Origin: Notoacmeibacter sp. MSK16QG-6 | GTDB lineage: Bacteria; Pseudomonadota; Alphaproteobacteria; Rhizobiales; Rhizobiaceae | Length of the DNA: 64,000 nt | Assembly: GCF_024158145.1 (NCBI RefSeq) | Contig: NZ_JAMYXM010000001.1 | Coordinates: 62,001-126,000 of the forward strand | Direction: 5' to 3' | Part shown: in pieces, positions 1-9,459 of the stretch | Numbering within the stretch: the first letter of the stretch is position 1 | How the letters are laid out: every line of letters starts with the position of its first letter | The notes under the pieces: generated by a model | Databases searched by the model: none | What the model saw: only the letters and a program-made list of their open reading frames with translations | What the model was told of the DNA's origin: nothing | Translations under genes and position numbers: made by a program

Positions 1-843
1 GTCGACGCCATAACGGTCGATGATTTCGCGGCGCACTTCCTCGGTGAAATATTCGCCGGCAAAGAGATAGGTATATCGCGATGGGCGTCCCCGCACACCG
101 AGCTCCGAGGCCCGCGCCTCGTTCGCCTCGCGCTGCGTGATATACCCATTTGCCAGCATCTGGCTGATAACCCAGTTGCGGCGATCGACGGCGCGATCGC
201 GATAGCGGAAGGGGTGATAGTTGTTCGGCGCCTTGGGCAGCGCAGCCAGATAAGCCGCCTCGGCGACCGTCAATTCGTTCACGCTCTTATCGAAATAAGC
301 CAGTGCCGCTCCCGCGATACCGTACGAGCCGAAGCCGAGAAAAATTTCGTTGAGATAGAGTTCGAGGATGCGGTCTTTCGAATAGGCCTGCTCGATGCGG
401 AAGGCGAGGATCGCCTCTTTCACTTTGCGTTCGTATGTCTGTTCGGTCGTCAGCAGGAAATTCTTGGCGACCTGTTGGGTAATGGTCGATGCGCCCTGCC
501 GGGTTCCGTTGCGCAGATTGTTGATGATGGCGCGCAACAGCCCCTGAACGTCCAGACCCGGATGCGTATAGAAATTCTTGTCCTCGGCGGAAAGGAATGC
601 CGCTTTCACACGGTCGGGCACGGCTGCAATCGGGAGAAACAAGCGCCTCTCGCGCGCATATTCGGCCATGAGCTCGCCATTGGCGGCGTGAACGCGGGTC
701 GTTACCGGCGGCTGATAGTTCGCCAGAACCTCATAGTCGGGCAGATCGGAACTGACATGGGTAATGAAAATCGCCACCGCGCCAGCCACAGCCAGCGCCA
801 GAACGATGCCGATCCCAAAAAAATACCCGATGATTCGAATCAT
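1..843 (-). CDS. mrcA: Penicillin-binding protein 1A, N-terminal part (runs off the left edge)
   Basis: Bifunctional peptidoglycan synthase; only the first 281 residues are in the window. The frame is open without a stop from the ATG at 841-843 to base 1. Residues about 5-28 form one N-terminal membrane anchor, so the enzyme acts on the periplasmic face of the inner membrane. The family 51 glycosyltransferase domain follows, with its usual motifs in order: EDKNFYTHPG, which carries the catalytic glutamate; GASTITQQVAKN; a RKVKEAILAFRIEQ stretch; and YLNEIFLGFGSYG. The transpeptidase domain lies outside the window. The gene follows amiC on the same strand after 200 bases, so two cell-wall enzymes are neighbours. 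Identification is secure. The symbol ponA is also used for this gene. Confidence 0.96.
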   Translation of the reverse strand, partial: MIRIIGYFFGIGIVLALAVAGAVAIFITHVSSDLPDYEVLANYQPPVTTRVHAANGELMAEYARERRLFLPIAAVPDRVKAAFLSAEDKNFYTHPGLDVQGLLRAIINNLRNGTRQGASTITQQVAKNFLLTTEQTYERKVKEAILAFRIEQAYSKDRILELYLNEIFLGFGSYGIAGAALAYFDKSVNELTVAEAAYLAALPKAPNNYHPFRYRDRAVDRRNWVISQMLANGYITQREANEARASELGVRGRPSRYTYLFAGEYFTEEVRREIIDRYGVD

Positions 844-1043
844 TACTCTCTGTCCCCGGAAGGTTCCGACAGCCCGCTAGCCGCGCCAAACTACAGCCTT
901 GGCCACTTCTTTGCACGGTCGGCAAGCCAAATGCGCCTGTGCCGACCCATTCGTCCCCCACTATTTATCCAGTGTGATGGCTGAAATTCTTGGAGAAAAT
1001 GCGGCAGTTGAACGTCTTCGCCATGTTCCGGTGCCAGAAAGAA

Positions 1044-2327
1044 CTAGCGTAAGGCGGCCATTCGCGCCGAGGCATATTTCTTGACGGCAGCGGCAATTGC
1101 CGTGGCGGCTCTGCGACGCCACTCATCGTCCTGAAGCAATTTTTCGTCTCGGTCGTTGGACAGATAGCCAAGCTCAACAAGAACCGAGGGAACGTCCGGC
1201 GCGGTCAGCACGCGAAAGCCGGCATGTCGATGCGGCCTCTTTATCATCAGCAGCACGTCATCCATCGATTCAACCAACTTGCCGGCGAAGCGGAGCGAAA
1301 AACCCTTGGTTTCGCGACGCGTCAGATCGAGAAGTATGTCCGTCACCTCCTCGTCTTCCTCGGGCAGATCCAATCCAGCCACCATATCGACGGCGTTCTC
1401 GGAATCCGCCAGATCGGCCGCCATCGCGTCCGATGCTTTCTTCGAAATCGTATAGACGGTCGCGCCCCTAACATAGGACTGCCGAACCGAGTCCGCATGG
1501 ATGGAGATGAACAGATTGGCACCGGCCTGCCGCCCAATCCTTACGCGCTGATTCAGCGAAATGAAGCTGTCATCGTCGCGCGTCAGAACCGCTCGCACGC
1601 CATCGATCTTTTCCAATTGCTCCTTTAACTGCCGCGCAAAAGCCAGTGTGATCGTCTTTTCTTTCACGCCGTGACGGCCGTGTGCGCCATGGTCGATACC
1701 TCCGTGGCCGGCGTCGACGACCACCGTAAACGGCTTGTCTGAGGATGTTTCGCCATTCAGCCGCTCTGCCTTTTGCGTGGAGATCGCGACGGCATCCGCA
1801 GGAACGGCGCGTTTGCGAAGCATGGATTCGAACGCGGTCCGCGAAGCCAGATTGAAAGTGAACGCTAACCTGTAGCGGCCATCCTCATCTTTTTCGGCTC
1901 TTTGCTCTTCCAGAGTGAAAGGGCCGCGCAGCCCTATCACCATTCGTGAACGCTCCTTATCCATCGCTCCATAGCGGATCGATTGAATGAGCCCCTTCGG
2001 CGTGATTTTTTCCGCAGCCATCTCGAAAGCGGTCGCCGGCAGATCGACAATAAGCCTTTCCGGTCCCCGCAACATTCGAAGTGAAACATCCGGCTCTCTA
2101 TCGAATATCAAAGCGACCGTGGTCGTTTCATCGTCACCTTCGAGATCGATCGAAAACAGGCGATGCGGCAGAGGATCGCCCGCCCATGAATGCGCCGGTG
2201 AGAAAACAGAATAGACAGCGGCTATCAGGACCAAGATCCGTGCGAATCGTATGAGAGTCAGCTGGTTATGGATAAAACAGGCGCTCACAGTGCCTCGCAT
2301 TTTCCGGTTGGTAGGCAGTCCTCGCAT
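1044..2327 (-). CDS. amiC: N-acetylmuramoyl-L-alanine amidase, AmiC type
   Basis: Periplasmic zinc amidase that cuts the bond between the peptide and N-acetylmuramic acid and splits the septal wall during cell separation. It has 427 residues. A hydrophobic stretch at about 26-48 ending near AHSWAG looks like a signal peptide. Residues about 55-150 match the AMIN targeting domain, and about 200-420 the Amidase_3 catalytic domain. DAGHGG (His208), SIHADS (His277) and VELGYLSN (Glu385) supply the expected zinc ligands and catalytic glutamate. The start is uncertain: a second ATG lies nine codons downstream at 2300, and neither has a strong ribosome binding site. It is transcribed toward mrcA. 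A near match to a CtrA box lies just upstream (see 2353-2367). Confidence 0.95.
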   Translation of the reverse strand: MRGLPTNRKMRGTVSACFIHNQLTLIRFARILVLIAAVYSVFSPAHSWAGDPLPHRLFSIDLEGDDETTTVALIFDREPDVSLRMLRGPERLIVDLPATAFEMAAEKITPKGLIQSIRYGAMDKERSRMVIGLRGPFTLEEQRAEKDEDGRYRLAFTFNLASRTAFESMLRKRAVPADAVAISTQKAERLNGETSSDKPFTVVVDAGHGGIDHGAHGRHGVKEKTITLAFARQLKEQLEKIDGVRAVLTRDDDSFISLNQRVRIGRQAGANLFISIHADSVRQSYVRGATVYTISKKASDAMAADLADSENAVDMVAGLDLPEEDEEVTDILLDLTRRETKGFSLRFAGKLVESMDDVLLMIKRPHRHAGFRVLTAPDVPSVLVELGYLSNDRDEKLLQDDEWRRRAATAIAAAVKKYASARMAALR

Positions 2328-2861
2328 GGCGCATCAGATTCGCACCCGGCCGTTAAGCCTTCGTTTACTGCGTTCTATCGGCCCAGGCCATCTCTTCGGC
2401 TTGCAAGACTGACGTCAAAGACCTACAAGAGCCTCGGATCAAACCATCCTTTCGATGGCCTGACCGCCATTTTTAGACCGCTCCGATGAAGCGTTATAGC
2501 GGCGGCAAGGCATCGCGAAGTGAGGATCCACACTGAATTCTCTCGGCGGTCTTACCTGATGATTCGCCGTTATAGAGGAAAGCGGACGGGCCGGCTCATC
2601 CCGCACCGCCACATACAGAGCTAGGTCGGAGCCCTGCCAATTCGGCGGCTCCTTGTTGCAACGGTCAATTCGGCGAAAGCATGGCATTGTCAGCGCGAAA
2701 CCACAGATATCCCGCCAGGCGCAATTTCTGCGCGGCGCGCGATCTGTCGAAGGCGCCGCCCGGCTTCGTCCACGGCCCCCATTTTACCGGACAGACACTT
2801 CCTTCCTTGCCGCCAAGACGGCCGGATGACGGGACGGGCCTGGCCGGGGAGTTCATTCCCT
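2328..2861. other. Long non-coding region between amiC and rne
   Basis: This 534-base divergent gap holds no convincing gene. Short frames that cross it have no recognisable product and share space on both strands. It must hold the promoters of amiC (leftward) and rne (rightward). The half next to rne contains GC-rich self-complementary stretches, for example GCGCA-ATTTC-TGCGC around 2719-2733. RNase E is known to control its own mRNA through a long 5' leader in E. coli, so a structured leader is plausible here, but that is inference and I could not fold the region. Confidence 0.5.
2353..2367. promoter_or_regulatory. Near-consensus CtrA-type box upstream of amiC
   Basis: The plus strand reads TTAA, seven bases, then TTTA, one mismatch from the CtrA consensus TTAA-N7-TTAA. 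It ends 26 bases before the amiC start codon. Control of a cell-separation amidase by the cell-cycle regulator would make sense, but one mismatched site can occur by chance. Confidence 0.25.
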
Positions 2862-5774
2862 ATGTCCAACAACAAAATGCTGATCGACGCCTCCCACCCG
2901 GAAGAAACACGCGTGGTGGTATGTCGCGGCAATCGTATCGAAGAATTCGACTTCGAATCGCAGCATAAGAAGCAGCTCAAAGGCAATATCTACCTCGCCC
3001 GCGTCACGCGGGTGGAACCCTCGCTTCAGGCCGCTTTCGTGGAATATGGCGGCAACCGCCACGGCTTCCTCGCCTTTTCGGAAATTCACCCGGATTACTA
3101 TCAGATCCCGCTTGCTGACAGGCAGGCCCTTGCCGCTGCCGAAGCCGAAGAGGCTCTTCGCGAAAGCCTCGAAGAGGATGAGGAGCAGGAAGAAAACAAC
3201 CGGTCGCGTCGCCGCCGGCGGTCCAGCCGTGGCCGCAAAAAGAGCGACGATACCAAGGGCTCGAACAAGAGCGCGAAGGGCGATGATGCCGAAGCATCAG
3301 AGGAGACTGCTACCGCCGATACGTCATCGGAAAAAGAGCCGGACGACCTGCCGGCTGCGGAAGAAATTGTCGCATCCGACACGGGTTCCGAAGAAAAGTC
3401 CTCAACCGCAGCTACCGATGCAGGTGCCGACGGTAGCAAGGAAGCCGATAGCGTAGAGACGCCTGAGAATGATGAGCCGCCATCCATCGCGATGGCTGTC
3501 GATAGCGACGTCATTTCCGAAAAGCTCGACGAGTCATCCGATGAAGACGAAACCGGATCAGACGATGGCGATGACAGCACGGATGAGGATTACGACGAAG
3601 ACGAGGAGGTCGAGAATCTCGGCTCTGACGATCCTGTCGAAGAAACGCGCCATAAACGCGCGCCGCGCAAGAACTACAAGATTCAGGAAGTCATCAAGCG
3701 CCGTCAGATTCTTCTCGTCCAGGTGGTCAAGGAAGAGCGGGGCAACAAAGGCGCGGCTCTAACGACCTATCTGTCGCTGGCAGGACGCTACTCCGTTCTC
3801 ATGCCGAACACGGCGCGTGGCGGCGGCATTTCCCGAAAGATCACCCAGGCGTCGGATCGCAAACGTCTGAAGGAGATCGTCAAGGATCTCCATGTGCCGC
3901 AGGGCATGGGCGTGATTTTGCGTACCGCTGGCGCCAATCGGTCCAAGCCTGAGATCAAGCGCGATTATGAATACCTTATGCGGCTTTGGGACAATGTCCG
4001 TTCGTTGACGCTGGAATCGACCGCACCCGCGCTCGTCTATGAAGAAGGCAGCCTGATCAAACGCAGCGTCCGCGACCTCTACAATAAAGATATCAGCGAG
4101 ATTCTGGTCTCCGGCGATGAGGGCTATCGCGAGGCCAAGGACTTCATGCGTATGCTCACGCCGAGCCATGCGAAAGCCGTTCAGCGATATCGCGACCCCC
4201 AACCGCTTTTCGCCCGTCACGGCGTGGAATCACAGCTCGACAAGATGCTGCAGCCACAGGTTACCCTGAAGAGCGGCGGCTATCTCATCATCAACCAGAC
4301 CGAGGCGCTCGTTGCCATCGACGTGAACTCAGGCCGGTCCACCCGCGAGCACTCCATCGAAGACACGGCTCTCGCGACCAATCTGGAAGCGGCGGAAGAG
4401 GTCGCCCGGCAGCTCCGCCTTCGCGACCTTGCGGGCCTGATCGTCATCGATTTCATCGATATGGACGAAAAGCGAAACAATCGCTCCGTTGAAAAGAAGT
4501 TGAAGGACTGCCTGAAAGACGACCGGGCAAGGATTCAGGTCGGTCGCATTTCACCCTTCGGTCTTCTGGAAATGAGCCGACAGCGCATCCGGGCTTCCGT
4601 TCTGGAAAGCACGATGCATCCCTGCGACCATTGCCACGGCACGGGTTATATACGTTCGGATTCATCCACGGCGTTGCATGTCATCCGGTCGATCGAGGAC
4701 CATCTGACGCGAGACAGCCGGTTCAACATCACCGTGCGCACCGCCTCGCTCATTGCTCTCTACGTGCTCAACAACAAGCGCGCGATGCTCATCGAACTCG
4801 AACAGCGATTTGGTGTCGCCATCTCGGTTGAGGCTGACGAGACGCTTGGCGCCAAGATACTCGATATTCAGCGCGGAGAAGCCGCCGCTGCGGAAGAGAA
4901 TGCCGACCGTCTACCGCCTTCCACGGGCCGTACAGCTTTGGTCGAGGACGATGCCGCCGAAGACGAGAAAGACGCCGCAGCTATTGCCGCAGCAGAAGAG
5001 AGCAGCGACGACGAATCCGATTCCGATGATGGCAATAACGGCCGCCGCAAGCGTCGCCGGCGTCGCAGGCGCGGTGGTGCGAAGGATAACGAAGACAGTC
5101 GTGATCAAAATTCGTCCACCGACTCAGATGATAATTCCGAGAGCGATGACGATAAGGACAGCGCCACAGACGATGATGACGGCGATGACCAGAAGGGGTC
5201 TGGTCGTCGGCGCCGTCGGGGACGCCGGGGCGGACGGCGCAATCGCGACCGCTCGAAGTCGTCTGACAATCAAAACGATGCCGACCCCTCACCCGAAAAC
5301 GAGAGTGGATCGGACTCCGACAATTCGGCCGGGGAAAAGGATCACGCCATAGCGGCCGAGGCTGTCGATACGCCAAAGGCCACCGGCGCGGTGGAAGGCG
5401 ATAACAAGAGTGATGAAGCAGCGACGACGGACACGTCCGCAAAGACGCTTCCGGAGCCAGCCGCTGCCGAGCCGACCACAGCGTCAATCGATGAAGATGC
5501 CGATGCACAAAGCGCCACAGCTTCATCAGGCGGGTCCGAACATTCCGCAGAGGCCGGCAATGGGACGCTCGGCGACACTGTTCAAAGTGACGCAGTTCAG
5601 GCGGAGGAAGCGTCAAAGCCAAAATCGCGGACACGCCGAACGAAGACGGCCAGCAATGATGATGCGCCAGCCGAAGTGAAGATCACGACCGTTTCGCCCG
5701 ATGGAGAAGAGGCGGCCGAGCCGGAGAAAAAACCGCGGCGCTCCGGCTGGTGGAATCGTGGCGGCTTCTTCTGA
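2862..5774 (+). CDS. rne: Ribonuclease E
   Basis: Endoribonuclease of mRNA decay and rRNA/tRNA maturation and core of the degradosome; 970 residues. The start is the ATG at 2862, where the protein begins MSNNKMLIDA as family members do; GGGG-AG lies about 11 bases upstream. The S1 domain begins near residue 38 but is interrupted at about 85-270 by a low-complexity insert rich in Asp, Glu and Ser with a small Arg patch; the S1 half resumes at IQEVIKRRQILLVQV. The catalytic DNase I-like part carries AIDVNSGR and IVIDFIDM, whose aspartates bind Mg. CDHCHGTG is the zinc-link. The C-terminal third is disordered, with acidic stretches and two Arg-rich blocks, typical RNA-binding and partner-binding sites, and ends in RRSGWWNRGGFF. 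Such inserts are usual in alphaproteobacterial RNase E. Confidence 0.97.
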   Translation: MSNNKMLIDASHPEETRVVVCRGNRIEEFDFESQHKKQLKGNIYLARVTRVEPSLQAAFVEYGGNRHGFLAFSEIHPDYYQIPLADRQALAAAEAEEALRESLEEDEEQEENNRSRRRRRSSRGRKKSDDTKGSNKSAKGDDAEASEETATADTSSEKEPDDLPAAEEIVASDTGSEEKSSTAATDAGADGSKEADSVETPENDEPPSIAMAVDSDVISEKLDESSDEDETGSDDGDDSTDEDYDEDEEVENLGSDDPVEETRHKRAPRKNYKIQEVIKRRQILLVQVVKEERGNKGAALTTYLSLAGRYSVLMPNTARGGGISRKITQASDRKRLKEIVKDLHVPQGMGVILRTAGANRSKPEIKRDYEYLMRLWDNVRSLTLESTAPALVYEEGSLIKRSVRDLYNKDISEILVSGDEGYREAKDFMRMLTPSHAKAVQRYRDPQPLFARHGVESQLDKMLQPQVTLKSGGYLIINQTEALVAIDVNSGRSTREHSIEDTALATNLEAAEEVARQLRLRDLAGLIVIDFIDMDEKRNNRSVEKKLKDCLKDDRARIQVGRISPFGLLEMSRQRIRASVLESTMHPCDHCHGTGYIRSDSSTALHVIRSIEDHLTRDSRFNITVRTASLIALYVLNNKRAMLIELEQRFGVAISVEADETLGAKILDIQRGEAAAAEENADRLPPSTGRTALVEDDAAEDEKDAAAIAAAEESSDDESDSDDGNNGRRKRRRRRRRGGAKDNEDSRDQNSSTDSDDNSESDDDKDSATDDDDGDDQKGSGRRRRRGRRGGRRNRDRSKSSDNQNDADPSPENESGSDSDNSAGEKDHAIAAEAVDTPKATGAVEGDNKSDEAATTDTSAKTLPEPAAAEPTTASIDEDADAQSATASSGGSEHSAEAGNGTLGDTVQSDAVQAEEASKPKSRTRRTKTASNDDAPAEVKITTVSPDGEEAAEPEKKPRRSGWWNRGGFF

Positions 5775-5781
5775 TCTGGAA

Positions 5782-5808
5782 ATAGAAGCGGGCTGAGCCC
5801 GCTTCTAT
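5782..5808. terminator. Hairpin between convergent rne and aminotransferase genes
   Basis: A perfect 12-base inverted repeat (ATAGAAGCGGGC and GCCCGCTTCTAT) with a 3-base loop begins 7 bases after the rne stop. Its right arm overlaps the TAG stop of the minus-strand aminotransferase at 5805-5807. On the minus strand it is followed by a short T run, on the plus strand by none. It may serve both genes. Confidence 0.7.
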
Positions 5809-7004
5809 GATCCGGCGTTCAGCCACTCTTTGAGACGCTCCATCGCCTCGGCCACTCTCTCCGGCTTTTCGCAGTAAGAAAAGCGCAGCGATTTGTGCCC
5901 TTCGATGGGGTCGAAATCGATGCCGGTCGAGGCGGCAACGCCAGTCTGCTCCAGCATAGTCCTTGCAAATGCCTGGCTGTCTTCAGAATAGGCGCTGATA
6001 TCGCAATAGGCATAAAAGGCCCCGTCCATCGGCGCCAGAAGCGGCAATCCGAGCCGGGGTAACGCATCCATCATCAATTCGCGGCTCTGCTGATACCGCA
6101 GGCGAATGGCGTCCAGTTCCTCGGTGCATTGAAAGGCTTGGCAGGCAGCGATTTGTGAGATTTCCGGTGCGCTAATGTAGAGGCTTTGCGCGACGCGCTC
6201 GACGGGCCTCACAAGATTCTCTGGAAGAACCATCCAGCCGATCCGCCAACCTGTCATGCAATAATATTTGCTGAACGAGTTGATGATGACGACGTCGTCG
6301 GAAAAAGCGGCGGCGGTTATGTCCGGTCCAGTATAGTTCAGCCGGTGGTAAATCTCGTCGGAGATGAGGGCGATGCCGAGTTCAGCGGCGACATCGACCA
6401 GTTCCCGCAATGCCTCTTCCGGCATCGATGCGCCCGTCGGGTTGGCCGGACTGGCAAAAAGGAGGCCTTTCAACGACTTGCGCCCGTGAACCTCACGCAA
6501 AGAATCCGCAGTCAAATAACCGGTTTCCGCCGTCGAAATTTCTTCGACCTCGAGACCGAGAACCGAGAGAATATTACGGTAAGCGGGATATCCGGGCCGC
6601 GTTATCGCAACGCGATCGCCATGATCGAACAAGCTGAGAAACGCCAGATTGAAGCCCGCTGAGGAACCGCTTGTTACGGCAATCCGCGCCGGCGACACGA
6701 CCACGCCATAGGAATCGCGGTAATGCTGGGCGATGGCCTGTCGCAACTCGTCCAGACCCAGCGCATTGGTGTAGCTGAGCCGGCCTTCCGTAGCCTTCGA
6801 GATGGCGGCCTCACGAACGCCTCGTGGCGCTGGATCGGCAGGCTGACCGACAGCAAGCGAGATGACGTCGACGCCCGCCTGGCGGGCTCGTCCGGCTGCA
6901 GCAAACACGTCCATTGCGTGAAAAGGCTCCACCAGACCGGCGCGTCTCGATAGATGCAGCGGGTCGGAAGACGAGGCTACGGTACGCATGGACGATATGC
7001 TCAT
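5805..7004 (-). CDS. PLP-dependent aminotransferase, class I/II
   Basis: Fold-type I aminotransferase of about 399 residues, cytoplasmic. SFSKYYCMTGWRIGW contains the lysine that binds pyridoxal phosphate, AVGQPADPAP is the usual N-terminal substrate-loop region, and FASPANPTGA and ISDEIYH are family motifs with the cofactor-contacting Asn and Asp. The substrate cannot be told from sequence; aspartate, aromatic or valine-pyruvate type activity is possible. Longer frames reach 7085, but the ATG at 7004 (MSISSMRTVASS) is the more natural start; another ATG lies at 6989, and no start has a clear ribosome binding site. It converges on rne and diverges from the M48 protease gene across 151 bases. 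Confidence 0.9.
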   Translation of the reverse strand: MSISSMRTVASSSDPLHLSRRAGLVEPFHAMDVFAAAGRARQAGVDVISLAVGQPADPAPRGVREAAISKATEGRLSYTNALGLDELRQAIAQHYRDSYGVVVSPARIAVTSGSSAGFNLAFLSLFDHGDRVAITRPGYPAYRNILSVLGLEVEEISTAETGYLTADSLREVHGRKSLKGLLFASPANPTGASMPEEALRELVDVAAELGIALISDEIYHRLNYTGPDITAAAFSDDVVIINSFSKYYCMTGWRIGWMVLPENLVRPVERVAQSLYISAPEISQIAACQAFQCTEELDAIRLRYQQSRELMMDALPRLGLPLLAPMDGAFYAYCDISAYSEDSQAFARTMLEQTGVAASTGIDFDPIEGHKSLRFSYCEKPERVAEAMERLKEWLNAGS

Positions 7005-7155
7005 CGAAAGTCCAATCCAGTCTGATACGCTACCGCAGAAATGCCCGATTGCCCGGCTAGCGACAAGCGTACGCCTGTCTCCCACACAAAAAGCGAGGAG
7101 AACAGCTATCGGGACAGACTATCCTCCAAGGCGGTGAGCGATTACAAATCGGGCC

Positions 7156-8556
7156 ATGATCTATTCGTCACCCCTATCGCATGTCTTCCGGCATATCGCG
7201 GCAATTGTCGCCGGCATCGCCATCATCATGTCCAGTCTCCCCTCTCCGCTTTTCGCGGCGGGTTCGGGCAGAAATCTCGACATCGTGCGGGACGCCGAGA
7301 TCGAGAACCTCATCGCGACGTATAGTCGCCCGATTTTCAAGGCTGCGGGCATCAATCCGGGACGGGTTCGCATCGTACTCGTCAACAATCAGAGCCTGAA
7401 TGCCTTCGTCGACGGCAAGCGATTATTCATGAACACCGGCACCATCATGCAGGCAGAGACGCCCAACGAGGTCATTGGCGTCATTGCGCATGAGGCTGCC
7501 CATCTTGCCGGCGGCCATTTGCATAGGCTGCGCGATCAGGCGCGGGGCGCACAAACCATGGCCGTCATCGCCTCTATACTCGGTGCAGGCGCCGCGGCCG
7601 CCGGCGCGGTATCTGGCGCCAGCGGGCTCGCGGGTGTCGGTGCCGGCCTCGGTGCGGGTGGTGTAGAAGCCTCGCGTCGCACATTACTCTCTTATCAGCG
7701 ATCAGAAGAAATGACGGCGGATCGCGCCGCTGTCGATTATCTGCGCAAGACCGGGCAGTCGCCGCGTGGCATGCTGAAAACGTTCGAACGTATGGCGCGC
7801 GGTATGGGACTGGCCGGTATTCGCTCGGCCGACCCGTATCAGATGAGCCACCCCCTGCCCCAGGAACGTCTGCAGACTTTGCGTTCGCTCGCGGAACAAA
7901 GCCCTCACTTCAATAAAGCAGACGATCCCGCTCTACAGACGCGGCACGATCTGGCGCGGGCCAAGATCGCGGCCTATACGAGCGGCTCGGCCAATCGGTT
8001 GATTTTGCAACTGAAAAGCGGGCTGGCGCGCGACTACGCAAACGCCATGATCGAACTGCTGCATGGCAGCCCACAGCGATCGCTTCAAAAGGCGGATGCG
8101 TTGCTTTCAAAGCGACCGAGCTACGCTTATTTTCACGAGCTTCGTGGCGATGCCCTGATGCGTCTCAACCGTTCGACCGACGCTGCCTCCGCTTACGGCA
8201 AGGCACGAAAACTGGATGGCTCGAACTCCGCTATTCTCGCAAGCCTTGAAGGGCAGGCTCTGGTGGCGAGCGGTCAGCCTGCAGCAGCCCGTCAGGCGAT
8301 TTCGGTTTTGGAAACGGCGCTACGGTCAGACCCGGAGACGCCGATCGGCTGGCGGTTTCTCGCTCAAGCCTATGGGCTAAGCGGCGATATCGCCGCTGCG
8401 GAACTCGCCAGCGCCAACGAACTTTTCTATTCTGGCAGGATCAAGGATGCCAAAATCTTCGCGGCCCGCGCACAGACGAAGACCAGGCGCGGTAGCCCTA
8501 TTTGGCTCAAGGCTCAGGATATCGTTCAATACAAACCCATCGTGAAGAAACGCTGA
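7156..8556 (+). CDS. Periplasmic M48 metalloprotease with TPR region (BepA-like)
   Basis: Zinc metalloprotease of 466 residues. Residues about 10-36 form a signal peptide ending near LFAAG. HEAAH at 112-116 is the HExxH zinc site, and EMTAD, with Glu185, gives the third ligand. A glycine/alanine-rich hydrophobic loop sits at 138-172. The C-terminal half, from about 260, is helical with TPR-like repeats such as YAYFHELRGDALMRLNRSTD. Protease plus TPR is the layout of BepA (YfgC), which controls outer-membrane protein assembly and quality in E. coli, so a similar envelope role is likely. The dsbA-like gene follows after 25 bases, probably in the same operon. Confidence 0.93.
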   Translation: MIYSSPLSHVFRHIAAIVAGIAIIMSSLPSPLFAAGSGRNLDIVRDAEIENLIATYSRPIFKAAGINPGRVRIVLVNNQSLNAFVDGKRLFMNTGTIMQAETPNEVIGVIAHEAAHLAGGHLHRLRDQARGAQTMAVIASILGAGAAAAGAVSGASGLAGVGAGLGAGGVEASRRTLLSYQRSEEMTADRAAVDYLRKTGQSPRGMLKTFERMARGMGLAGIRSADPYQMSHPLPQERLQTLRSLAEQSPHFNKADDPALQTRHDLARAKIAAYTSGSANRLILQLKSGLARDYANAMIELLHGSPQRSLQKADALLSKRPSYAYFHELRGDALMRLNRSTDAASAYGKARKLDGSNSAILASLEGQALVASGQPAAARQAISVLETALRSDPETPIGWRFLAQAYGLSGDIAAAELASANELFYSGRIKDAKIFAARAQTKTRRGSPIWLKAQDIVQYKPIVKKR

Positions 8557-8581
8557 CGCCGTTTCGACGGAAAGGACACCT

Positions 8582-9301
8582 ATGTTCCGCACCAGACAAC
8601 ATCTCATTTGCTCGGCTCTTGCCGGGACCATTCTGATCGCAGCGCCGAGCCTTGTCGTTGCGGAGGACGCCAAATCGCCGATGACCCGAGCGGAGGTGGA
8701 GACCATCGTTCGCGATTATCTCCTGAACAACCCGGAAATTTTGGTGGAAGTCTCCCAAGCTCTATCGGAAAAGCAACGCGCGCAGGCGCAAGCCGATCTG
8801 TTCGGCAATCCGGACGATCCATTTCTCGGCAATCCGGATGGAACGATGGTTGTGGCCGAGTTCTTCGACTACAATTGCGGATACTGCCGCAAGGCCTACA
8901 GCGAAGCGCAGACGGCCATTGAGGGAAATCCCGATCTCAAGATCGTTTTGAAGGAATATCCCATTCTCGGGCCGGATTCGCAGGCCGCTCACATCGTGGC
9001 TGCTGCTCTGAACCGGATAGCCCCGGAGAAGTATGCCGAATTCCACAGTAAAATGTTCACGACCGAAGGCCGAGCCACTGAGGACAAGGCGCTGGAAACC
9101 GCTATCGATCTGGGTATCGACGAAGCCGCGCTCCGCACTGCCATGGCGGAGAGAGAAACCCTTGAGTATCTGGAAAAGACAGAAAAGCTGGGGCTCGGTC
9201 TTCAGGTCAACGGCACACCGACCTATTTCGACAAAAGCGGTCCTTTCGGTTTCGATCAACTCGTCAGCCGGACATTGCCGGAGAACGCCTCGGACGGCTG
9301 A
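8582..9301 (+). CDS. DsbA-family thiol:disulfide oxidoreductase
   Basis: Exported thioredoxin-fold protein of 239 residues. A signal peptide covers about 1-28 (ends LVVAEDA). A short helical region resembling the ScsC/Com1 N-terminal extension (about 33-75) precedes the thioredoxin fold. The active site is CGYC (Cys99 and Cys102), and NGTPTYF supplies the cis-proline loop. It should oxidise or isomerise disulfides in periplasmic proteins; which of the two cannot be decided, because a redox partner gene is not adjacent. AAGGA before the ATG is a good ribosome binding site. It sits 25 bases after the M48 protease, which fits an envelope-quality operon. Confidence 0.94.
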   Translation: MFRTRQHLICSALAGTILIAAPSLVVAEDAKSPMTRAEVETIVRDYLLNNPEILVEVSQALSEKQRAQAQADLFGNPDDPFLGNPDGTMVVAEFFDYNCGYCRKAYSEAQTAIEGNPDLKIVLKEYPILGPDSQAAHIVAAALNRIAPEKYAEFHSKMFTTEGRATEDKALETAIDLGIDEAALRTAMAERETLEYLEKTEKLGLGLQVNGTPTYFDKSGPFGFDQLVSRTLPENASDG

Positions 9302-9459
9302 CGGAAATTGGGTGGCAACACCGCTTCCATTGATCCGGCTGGGTCGCTAAGGGCTTTTCGCCGGTTGCAAGGCAGATTATAGCTGACCGCTCGTCCCCTG
9401 CCGGATTGGTCGAGCTGCGTATCGGTCGGCTGCAAAAATTTTCAATAATGAGGTTTCCC

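Noticed and set aside
917-947. Inverted repeat GGTCGGCA and TGCCGACC between amiC and mrcA
   Set aside because: The 15-base loop and lack of a T run make it a poor terminator; it may be chance.
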